Source: DASTRU01 sp035761045
Lineage (GTDB): Bacteria; Pseudomonadota; Gammaproteobacteria; Burkholderiales; Burkholderiaceae_E
Reading direction: 5' to 3'
DNA: 23,674 nt
Assembly: GCA_035761045.1 (NCBI GenBank)
Contig: DASTRU010000180.1
Coordinates: forward strand, 1-23,674
In this document: piece by piece, positions 17,805-23,674 of the stretch
Layout of the letters: each line of letters starts with the position of its first letter
Numbering within the stretch: the first letter of the stretch is position 1
Notes under the pieces: generated by a model
Database searches by the model: none
Told to the model about the DNA's origin: nothing
Seen by the model: only the letters and a program-made list of their open reading frames with translations
Program-made: the position numbers and the translations under genes

Positions 17805-20036
17805 GTGACATATCAGCTCGCGCCCATTCGCCGCCGCGCGCTTCAAATGCTCGCGGCGGTGATGTTGCCAGCGGTGATCGCGTGCGCGATTACGGTGTAT
17901 GTCCTGCATCGCGAAGGCGTGCAGACTTTTCAACGTGGTGTTCAAGAAGCCACCCGCGCCATCGCGTTGGTGGTCGACCGCGAGATTCTTCGTCGAGAGG
18001 AATTGCTTAAAACCTTGGCGACTTCTCCGGCGCTCGATCACAACGACCTACAAGGGTTTCACGATCAGGCGAGTCGAATCGCTTCGAGCTTCGACAAGAC
18101 CATCGTGTTGATGGATACCTTCGGTCGGCAGCTGCTCAACACGCGTGTTCCGCTAGGGGCACCGCTCGAACCCAGCGCGGGCTTCAAGGAGCGGCGCGAG
18201 CGCATCGGGCCGCTTGCCACGTCGGTCACTGATTTGTACTTCGCGCCGATTGGCAAGCAATACAGCTTCGCGGTGGAAGTGCCGGTGGTGCGTCAAGGGC
18301 GGGTCGTGGGTTATCTCGCGATGGGCAGTTTTGTCTCCCATTTGCAGCAGGTGTTCTCCGATCAGCAACTACCACCTTCGTGGACCGGGTCGTTGATCGA
18401 TGGCACGGGCGCGATCATGGCCCGCAGTCGCGATTGGGAAAAAATGGTGGGCCGCCGTGCCACGGCCGACATGCTTGAAAGCATCGCGCGTTCGCGCGAA
18501 GGATTTCTCGACACCAAAACCCTTGCCGGCGAATCGGTGCGCACGTATTTCCGCAACTCGTCGTTGTCGGGCTGGACCTTGCTCGTCGGCGTGCCGGAGC
18601 GCGAGATCGATTGGGTCGCGCGACCGGCGCTGATCGCGATGACGGCCCTGCTGGTGTTGTTGTTCGCCGTGGCGGGGGTGGTGTCGATATGGGTCAGGCG
18701 TCGTATCGCGCAGCCGATTCAAGCGCTGGCGGCCGCCGCGCATCAAGTGGGGTCGGGGCAATTAACCGTATTGCCGACGCATGGCGTGCGTGAAATCGCC
18801 GACGTGGCCAGTGCGTTGATCGAAGCCGACATCAAGATCCGCGCGAGCAACGACGTGCTGGAACGCCGTGTGAACAAGGCCGTCGAGGAAACGCGTCTCG
18901 CGCAAGACGCTTTGCTTAGCAGCCAAAAGTTAGAAGCGCTGGGTCGCTTGACGGGTGGTATCGCGCACGACTTCAACAACTTGCTGCAAGTGCTGACGTC
19001 GGGCTTATATCTGTTGCAACGCCTCGTGGGCGAGGACGTGGGGCGACGCGCCGCCGAGTCGTGCCTGCGCGCGGTGGAGCGCGGCGCGAAACTGACGCGT
19101 CAGCTCATGACCTTCGGCAAGGCGCAGCCTGGTCAACGTTCGGTGGTGAAGGTTGGCGCGGTGGTGCAGGGCATGCATGAGTTGTTGCGCGGCGCGTTGC
19201 CGGCCATTGTGGAGCTTCGCGTCGCGATCGACGACGACGTCGCGCCGGTATTCGTCGACGCGGTTCAGTTTGAATTGGCGATCTTGAATCTCGTATTCAA
19301 CGCTCGCGACGCGATGCCGCGTGGCGGACGTATTGAAATCAGCGCGTCGTCGCGCATCGCGCCCGGGGACGACGCACCGCCGCGCCTGACACCGGGTTCA
19401 TACGTCGTCGTCGATATCAAGGACACGGGTACCGGCATGGCGCCCGATGTCATCCGTCATGCGTTCGAACCCTTCTTCACCACCAAACCGGTGGGCGAGG
19501 GCACGGGCTTGGGTCTTGCGCAGGTGTATGGGTTTGCCGCGCAAAGCGCTGGGGCGGCCACGATCGACAGCGTGTTGGGTCAAGGCACGCGCATCGCGCT
19601 GTGGCTACCGGCCGCGACTGGAGCCGCGATCTCGCATGCTCCGCAGATAAGTTCGGCGGCCACCACGGCCCGCAATGCGCATGTGTTGATGGTGGAAGAC
19701 GATGAACTCGTCGCAAGCGTGGTGAAGCCCGCGCTGGAAGATCGCGGTTATCGCATCGAGCTTGCGACATCGGCCGACCAAGCCCTCGCTTGGCTTAGGA
19801 GTGGCGATAAATTCGATCTCGTGTTTTCCGACATCGTGATGCCGGGCACCTTGAACGGCTTGGGCCTTGCGAGCGAGGTGCGCAAGCAATGGCCACGCAT
19901 GCCCGTGGTGCTCGCAAGCGGATACGCGGCGACATTGGGCGAATCGCCCGACGCAATCGTGTTGCGTAAGCCCTATACGCCAGACACCTTGATCGAAACC
20001 TTCGACCGCGTGCTCGCCGAGCAAAGCACGCGGTGA
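17805..20036 (+). CDS. Membrane-bound hybrid histidine kinase with extracytoplasmic sensor domain
   Basis: The 743-residue product begins at GTG. A membrane helix (about 14-34) is followed by a large periplasmic sensor region (about 38-272), probably of the double-Cache type judging by length and the GTGAIMARSRD and GWTLLVGVPEREIDW segments. A second helix (about 273-296), HAMP-like region (297-350) and coiled linker follow. The HisKA domain holds H388 in GGIAHDFNNLL. The HATPase has NLVFNARDAM, DTGTGM and GTGLGLAQVYG. A C-terminal receiver (about 620-738) carries D676 (FSDIVMPG) and K722 (LRKPY). The ligand is unknown; Cache domains often sense small metabolites. No response regulator gene is adjacent, so it is an orphan here. 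It may be co-transcribed with metK. Confidence 0.93.
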   Translation: MTYQLAPIRRRALQMLAAVMLPAVIACAITVYVLHREGVQTFQRGVQEATRAIALVVDREILRREELLKTLATSPALDHNDLQGFHDQASRIASSFDKTIVLMDTFGRQLLNTRVPLGAPLEPSAGFKERRERIGPLATSVTDLYFAPIGKQYSFAVEVPVVRQGRVVGYLAMGSFVSHLQQVFSDQQLPPSWTGSLIDGTGAIMARSRDWEKMVGRRATADMLESIARSREGFLDTKTLAGESVRTYFRNSSLSGWTLLVGVPEREIDWVARPALIAMTALLVLLFAVAGVVSIWVRRRIAQPIQALAAAAHQVGSGQLTVLPTHGVREIADVASALIEADIKIRASNDVLERRVNKAVEETRLAQDALLSSQKLEALGRLTGGIAHDFNNLLQVLTSGLYLLQRLVGEDVGRRAAESCLRAVERGAKLTRQLMTFGKAQPGQRSVVKVGAVVQGMHELLRGALPAIVELRVAIDDDVAPVFVDAVQFELAILNLVFNARDAMPRGGRIEISASSRIAPGDDAPPRLTPGSYVVVDIKDTGTGMAPDVIRHAFEPFFTTKPVGEGTGLGLAQVYGFAAQSAGAATIDSVLGQGTRIALWLPAATGAAISHAPQISSAATTARNAHVLMVEDDELVASVVKPALEDRGYRIELATSADQALAWLRSGDKFDLVFSDIVMPGTLNGLGLASEVRKQWPRMPVVLASGYAATLGESPDAIVLRKPYTPDTLIETFDRVLAEQSTR

Positions 20037-20064
20037 TTGACGCTCGGGCGTTAAACGCGTGCGC

Positions 20065-20598
20065 TCATCGCTTGACGATTAGGCCGCAGGCGATGCGTCC
20101 TCCCGCGTTGCCCAAGGGTTGCGAGACGTAATCGTCGGCGCGCGCATGCACGATGACGGGCTTGCCGATCACGTTGTATTTGCCTTCGGTCAACGTAATG
20201 AGATCAACCTCTTGCTTGAAGGTCGCCACGCCGTTGCTGTCGGCCTTCAAGTTAAACATCGCGCCCGCGTGGCGTTGGGCTTGGCCGGGATGGCCGTGCG
20301 GATTGGCATCCGGATTGAAATGAGCGCCGGCCTTCATGCCGTCGCCCGAGCAGTCGGGCGTTTCGTGAATATGAAAGCCGTGTTCCGCGCCGGGCGTTAA
20401 GCCTTGCACGTTGGCGACCACCAATACCTTGTCGCCTTTTTGCACAAAGCTAACGGTGCCCGACGCCTTGCCCGCGGTGGTGGGCTCAAGCATGGCGACG
20501 GCCTTTGGCCCTTCGGCCATCGACTCGGTGGTGGTTCGCGAGGTGCCACAGGCGGATAACGCGACGGTGGCGGCGACAGCTAGTAAAGACAAGCGCAT
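20065..20598 (-). CDS. sodC: Cu/Zn superoxide dismutase family lipoprotein with altered zinc site
   Basis: The 177-residue product has a lipoprotein signal with lipobox LSAC (C17). Probable copper ligands are H76 and H78 (HGFHIHE), H93 (AGAHFNP) and H151 (VIVHARADD). The disulfide cysteines C83 and C171 and the active-site arginine (GGRIACG) are present. It should dismutate superoxide in the periplasm, protecting against respiratory or host-derived oxidants. Zinc-site histidines H101 or H103 and H110 remain. The position normally held by the zinc-ligand aspartate, three residues after H110, is alanine (RHAGAMFN), read from the GCG codon at 20260-20262. AGGAGC precedes the ATG. It converges on the histidine kinase gene and is divergent from the radical SAM gene. 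Confidence 0.93.
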   Translation of the reverse strand: MRLSLLAVAATVALSACGTSRTTTESMAEGPKAVAMLEPTTAGKASGTVSFVQKGDKVLVVANVQGLTPGAEHGFHIHETPDCSGDGMKAGAHFNPDANPHGHPGQAQRHAGAMFNLKADSNGVATFKQEVDLITLTEGKYNVIGKPVIVHARADDYVSQPLGNAGGRIACGLIVKR

Positions 20599-20666
20599 TC
20601 GTTGCTCCTAAGTGAGTTAAAAGAGTTGTCGAGCGACGGTGTTGCAAACAACAAACCCGATGGTGT

Positions 20667-20681
20667 GATGCGTCCCGCATC
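20667..20681. repeat. Short perfect inverted repeat between divergent sodC and radical SAM genes
   Basis: GATGCG (20667-20672), TCC, CGCATC (20676-20681) form a 6-bp dyad 68 bases upstream of the sodC start and 86 bases upstream of the radical SAM start. It could be a regulator binding site for either gene, but chance is possible at this length. Confidence 0.3.
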
Positions 20682-20717
20682 GATGCAAGCAATGCGCGGA
20701 ACATTGGCGGCGCTGGA

Positions 20718-20733
20718 CTGTCTTTTTGTACAG
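20718..20733. promoter_or_regulatory. Perfect LexA-type SOS box
   Basis: CTGT-CTTTTTGT-ACAG matches the CTGT-N8-ACAG LexA operator used by enteric and many beta/gammaproteobacteria. It ends 34 bases before the radical SAM ATG, where promoter elements are expected; a TACAGT hexamer overlaps its right arm. Its place directly before DNA repair genes makes SOS regulation likely. The spacer is T-rich in its left half and not the ideal alternating TA. Confidence 0.7.
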
Positions 20734-20767
20734 TACAGCCTTGTCGCCATGCTCCTAGCGCTTATCC

Positions 20768-22042
20768 ATGCAAATCGCCCGCAAGCTCGAGATCCTCGCC
20801 GACGCCGCCAAGTACGACGCCTCGTGTGCCTCTAGTGGCGGTGAAAAACGCGACTCCCGCAACGGACGCGGCATCGGGTCCTCCGAGGGTATGGGTATTT
20901 GCCACAGCTATGCGCCCGATGGCCGGTGTATCTCGCTACTCAAAATCCTGCTGACCAACTTTTGCATCTACGACTGCGCGTATTGCATCAATCGCGTGTC
21001 GAGCGACGTGGAGCGCGCGCGGTTTTCGGTGCGCGAAGTCGTGCGCTTGACGCTTGATTTTTATGCGCGCAATTACATCGAAGGGTTGTTTCTTTCAAGC
21101 GGCATCATCCGCAGCCCCGACTACACCATGGAGCAGCTGGTCGAAGTCGCGCGCGTGTTGCGCGAGGAACATGATTTTCGAGGCTACATTCATCTCAAGA
21201 CGATTCCCGACGCAAGCGAAGATTTGCTCGCGCAAGCCGGGCGGCTCGCGGACAGGTTAAGCGTCAACATCGAGTTGCCGACGGTGCAAAGCTTGGCCGA
21301 ATTGGCGCCCGAGAAAAACGCGCAGACGATTCGAGTATCGATGGGCAAGCTGCGGCTGCGCATCGATGAATCAAAGGAAGAGCAGTCGCGTAAGCGGCCC
21401 ACCACGCTCGCCAAGGCCGCCGCGCCCGCGTTCGCGCCGGGCGGGCAAAGCACGCAGTTGATCGTGGGCGCCGACGCCACGGCGGACCGCGACATCTTGC
21501 GATTGAGCGCCAATCTGTACGGCAACTATCGTCTGCGCCGCGTGTATTACTCGGCGTTTAGTCCAATCCCCGACGCGAGCCGCGCCTTGCCACCGCAAGC
21601 GCCGCCCTTATTGCGCGAGCATCGCTTGTATCAAGCCGATTGGTTGATGCGGCATTACGGATACGCGGCCGATGAAATCGTGACCACCAAGGGCGACGGC
21701 ATGCTCGCGCTTGATATCGATCCCAAGCTTGCGTGGGCCATCGAGCATGTCGAGCAGTTCCCCGTCGATGTCAATCGCGCGCCACGCGAGACCTTGTTGC
21801 GCGTGCCGGGCTTGGGCGTGAAGGCGGTGGAGCGCATCGTCGCGTCGCGCCGTATTCGCGCCATTCGCGCGGAGGACTTAAAGCGTTTGCGCGTGCCCGT
21901 CGCGCGCGTGTTGCCGTTCGTGGTCTTGGCCGATCACAAGCCCGCGTCGCGGCTGCTCGATCGCGCGAGCATCGCCACGTGGGCGACCTCCGCTCATCAG
22001 GAGCCAACGCGAGCCAGCGCGGCACAAATGGCGCTGTTCTAG
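20768..22042 (+). CDS. Putative DNA modification/repair radical SAM protein (TIGR03916-type)
   Basis: The 424-residue product has the radical SAM cluster motif CX3CX2C (C66, C70, C73 in NFCIYDCAYC). Extra cysteines near the N-terminus (C20, C45, C54) may or may not bind metal. The barrel includes LFLSSGI and YIHLKTIPDAS. A C-terminal helix-hairpin-helix, TLLRVPGLGVKAVERIVASRR (about 342-362), suggests DNA binding. The last five residues are QMALF, resembling the beta sliding clamp binding motif. This family is known for being encoded next to DUF4130/uracil-DNA glycosylase genes, exactly as here, but its reaction is not established. A stop codon at 20756-20758 bars a longer N-terminus. No good Shine-Dalgarno site is seen. 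The UdgX gene starts five bases after its stop. Confidence 0.93.
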   Translation: MQIARKLEILADAAKYDASCASSGGEKRDSRNGRGIGSSEGMGICHSYAPDGRCISLLKILLTNFCIYDCAYCINRVSSDVERARFSVREVVRLTLDFYARNYIEGLFLSSGIIRSPDYTMEQLVEVARVLREEHDFRGYIHLKTIPDASEDLLAQAGRLADRLSVNIELPTVQSLAELAPEKNAQTIRVSMGKLRLRIDESKEEQSRKRPTTLAKAAAPAFAPGGQSTQLIVGADATADRDILRLSANLYGNYRLRRVYYSAFSPIPDASRALPPQAPPLLREHRLYQADWLMRHYGYAADEIVTTKGDGMLALDIDPKLAWAIEHVEQFPVDVNRAPRETLLRVPGLGVKAVERIVASRRIRAIRAEDLKRLRVPVARVLPFVVLADHKPASRLLDRASIATWATSAHQEPTRASAAQMALF

Positions 22043-22047
22043 GCCCC

Positions 22048-23634
22048 ATGCGTCATACCGTCGTTTTGCAAGGAGAAACCGATTTCGCGGGCTGGCGAAG
22101 CGCCGCGCGCGCTTTGTGTTTGGCGCAAGTAGCGCCCGAGGATGTGCATTGGCAGGTCGCGGGTGGCGAGCATGATTTGCTTGCGCATCACGCCAACATC
22201 TCGCCCGAACTCGCGCTGGCCGCGCACGCGCCCACCTTTACCGTGCCGCGCGCGTTTTTGGACATGTGCGAGCACGCGATCTTGCATCGCGACGCCGATC
22301 GATTCGCCTTGCTCTATCGCGTGCTGGTGCGCTTGCGCGACGAGCCTCGGCTGATCGAAGTCTCGGTCGACGCCGACATCGCCCGCGTGCAATCGATGAT
22401 CCGATCGGTCCGGCACGCCATTCACAAGATGCGTGCCTTCGTTCGCTTTCGCGCGGTGGGCGGCAACGAACACGACGACGCGATCATTCCCGGCGCGGCT
22501 GATGACGATCGATGGTACGTGGCGTGGTTTGATCCGCCGCATCACATCGTTGAAGCGGCCGCGCCTTTTTTTGCGCGCCGCTTCGCCAACATGCGCTGGT
22601 CGATCCTCACGCCCGAGCGCAGCGCGCATTGGGATGGCGAGAAACTGTGGTTCACCGAAGGCGCGCCACGCGAGGCGGCGCCCGAAGGCGACGCGCTCGA
22701 AGACTTATGGCGCACTTATTACGCCAGCATCTTCAATCCCGCGCGGCTTAATCCCGACTTGATGCGGCAACACATGCCACGCCGGTATTGGCGCGATTTA
22801 CCCGAGGCCCAAATCATTGCGCCGTTGGTGGCCGCCGCGCGCGAACGCACGGAGACGATGATTGCCGCCGGCGACGCATCGATTGATATCGACAACGAAG
22901 ACGCGCGACGCAAGCAACGCGTCGTGCTTAAACGCGCGGCTTCGGCGGCACGACATCAAGCAAGCGTCGAATCTGAATCGGACGTGGGCATGCGAGATGC
23001 AACGCCCCACGGCATGGATACCACCACGCTTTCTCTCGATTCCGCCGTCACGCTCGACGAAGTACGCGAAGCCGCCGCTGGCTGCCGCAATTGCCCGTTA
23101 TGGGAGCCGGCCACGCAAACCGTGTTTGGCGAAGGCTTGCCCACCGCGCCTTTGATGTTCGTGGGCGAACAACCGGGCGACCAAGAAGACTTGGCCGGCC
23201 GTCCCTTCGTTGGGCCGGCGGGTAAGTTGTTGAATCGCGCGTTGGCGCAAGCCGGCATCGATCGCGACGCCGCCTACGTGACGAATGCGGTCAAGCATTT
23301 CAAATACATCGTGCGCGGCGAGCGTCGCTTGCATCAAAAGCCCAAGGTGACGGAAGTGCGCGCCTGCCATCCGTGGCTTGAGCATGAGTTGGCGTTGTTA
23401 AAGCCGCGCGTCATCGTCGCCTTGGGCGCGACGGCGGCGCTCTCGCTGCTTGGGCGCGATACGCCGATCGAGCGCAATCGCGGGCAATGGATGTCGTTGG
23501 GCGATGCGCGGTTACTTATCACCGTGCATCCGTCGTACTTGCTGCGCTTGCCCGATCCCGACGCCAAGGCCCGCGAGTTCGATCGGTTCGTCGCCGATCT
23601 CAAGCTCGCGGCCGAGGCGCTAGCCGCGTTATGA
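22048..23634 (+). CDS. DUF4130-UdgX fusion, uracil-DNA glycosylase superfamily
   Basis: The 528-residue product is a two-domain fusion. Residues 1 to about 275 form a DUF4130 (TIGR03915-type) domain of unknown role, with WFDPPHHIVEAAAPFFARRFANMRWSILTP. Residues about 335-528 are a UdgX-type uracil-DNA glycosylase. Motif A is GEQPGDQED (373-381), the UdgX loop is GERRLHQKP with H429, and the C-terminal motif is HPS (494-496). Iron-sulfur ligands are probably C346, C349, C440 and H417, the last replacing a family-4 cysteine. In studied UdgX proteins the loop histidine forms a covalent bond with DNA after uracil removal, and H429 matches it. Here the loop reads ERRLH where the studied one has KRRIH. 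The ATG at 22048 is preferred; upstream codons mirror the radical SAM gene. Confidence 0.92.
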   Translation: MRHTVVLQGETDFAGWRSAARALCLAQVAPEDVHWQVAGGEHDLLAHHANISPELALAAHAPTFTVPRAFLDMCEHAILHRDADRFALLYRVLVRLRDEPRLIEVSVDADIARVQSMIRSVRHAIHKMRAFVRFRAVGGNEHDDAIIPGAADDDRWYVAWFDPPHHIVEAAAPFFARRFANMRWSILTPERSAHWDGEKLWFTEGAPREAAPEGDALEDLWRTYYASIFNPARLNPDLMRQHMPRRYWRDLPEAQIIAPLVAAARERTETMIAAGDASIDIDNEDARRKQRVVLKRAASAARHQASVESESDVGMRDATPHGMDTTTLSLDSAVTLDEVREAAAGCRNCPLWEPATQTVFGEGLPTAPLMFVGEQPGDQEDLAGRPFVGPAGKLLNRALAQAGIDRDAAYVTNAVKHFKYIVRGERRLHQKPKVTEVRACHPWLEHELALLKPRVIVALGATAALSLLGRDTPIERNRGQWMSLGDARLLITVHPSYLLRLPDPDAKAREFDRFVADLKLAAEALAAL

Positions 23635-23674
23635 CGGTTCACCGCACGACCATGCCGGTGAATGGCGGCACATA
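23631..23674 (+). CDS. Possible start of a downstream gene, cut by window edge
   Basis: An ATG overlaps the UdgX stop (ATGA), and the frame stays open to the window end, reading MTVHRTTMPVNGGT. A second in-frame ATG lies at 23652. The overlap is the usual sign of a co-translated next gene, which would then share the SOS-type promoter. Fourteen residues are too few to identify a family. Confidence 0.35.
   Translation, partial: MTVHRTTMPVNGGT

Noticed and set aside
20048..20058. GCGTT-A-AACGC palindrome between the histidine kinase and sodC as a terminator
   Set aside because: Five-base arms with a one-base centre cannot form a stable hairpin, and no T tract follows.
21733..22047. Longer start for the DUF4130-UdgX protein
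   Set aside because: These codons lie entirely inside the radical SAM gene and give an Arg/Ala-rich shadow sequence.

Overview
The window looks like ordinary chromosome of a GC-rich betaproteobacterium, most likely of the Burkholderiales type. The evidence is gene order plus protein families: DUF2244-coxB-coxA-small assembly protein-ctaG-DUF2970-coxC, then DUF2909, SURF1, a Sco-like protein, ctaA, ctaB and sco. Other matches are a CoxB carrying a fused cytochrome c domain, a ComF/TrmL pair, and tandem lipid A acyltransferases divergent from metK. Assignment to a lower taxon is not possible from sequence reading alone. Base composition and codon style look even throughout, and I see no mobile element, CRISPR array, tRNA or rRNA. 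No gene-free stretch exceeds 300 bases; the longest is the 274-base gap before metK.

Layout. Positions 1-2566 hold the 3' part of a CheA/PilL-type hybrid chemotaxis kinase whose start lies outside the window. It converges on trmL and comF (minus strand), and comF is divergent from a BioC-like methyltransferase. From about 4.8 to 10.2 kb lies the cytochrome c oxidase structural operon, closed by a strong hairpin after coxC. From 10.2 to 14.5 kb lie DUF2909 (minus strand) and the assembly operon. The latter includes SURF1, a Sco-like membrane thioredoxin-fold protein, heme A synthase, heme O synthase and a Sco lipoprotein. Together the two blocks supply the three core subunits, heme A, and the copper-delivery factors for CuA (Sco) and CuB (CtaG).

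From 14.5 to 16.3 kb are two tandem LpxL/HtrB-family acyltransferases (minus strand), then metK with a GC-rich leader of about 180 bases. A membrane-bound hybrid histidine kinase follows metK closely. It converges on a lipoprotein Cu/Zn superoxide dismutase whose usual zinc-ligand aspartate appears to be alanine.

The most interesting region is 20.7-23.6 kb. It encodes a two-gene DNA repair/modification module: a radical SAM protein with a C-terminal helix-hairpin-helix, and a DUF4130-UdgX uracil-DNA glycosylase fusion. Two features are not explained by family membership alone. A perfect LexA-type box (CTGT-N8-ACAG) lies 34 bases before the radical SAM gene, suggesting SOS control. The radical SAM protein also ends in QMALF, which fits a beta sliding clamp binding motif. 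The pairing of these families is already known, but the biochemical role of the radical SAM partner is, to my knowledge, not established. A further reading frame starts at the right edge, overlapping the UdgX stop codon.
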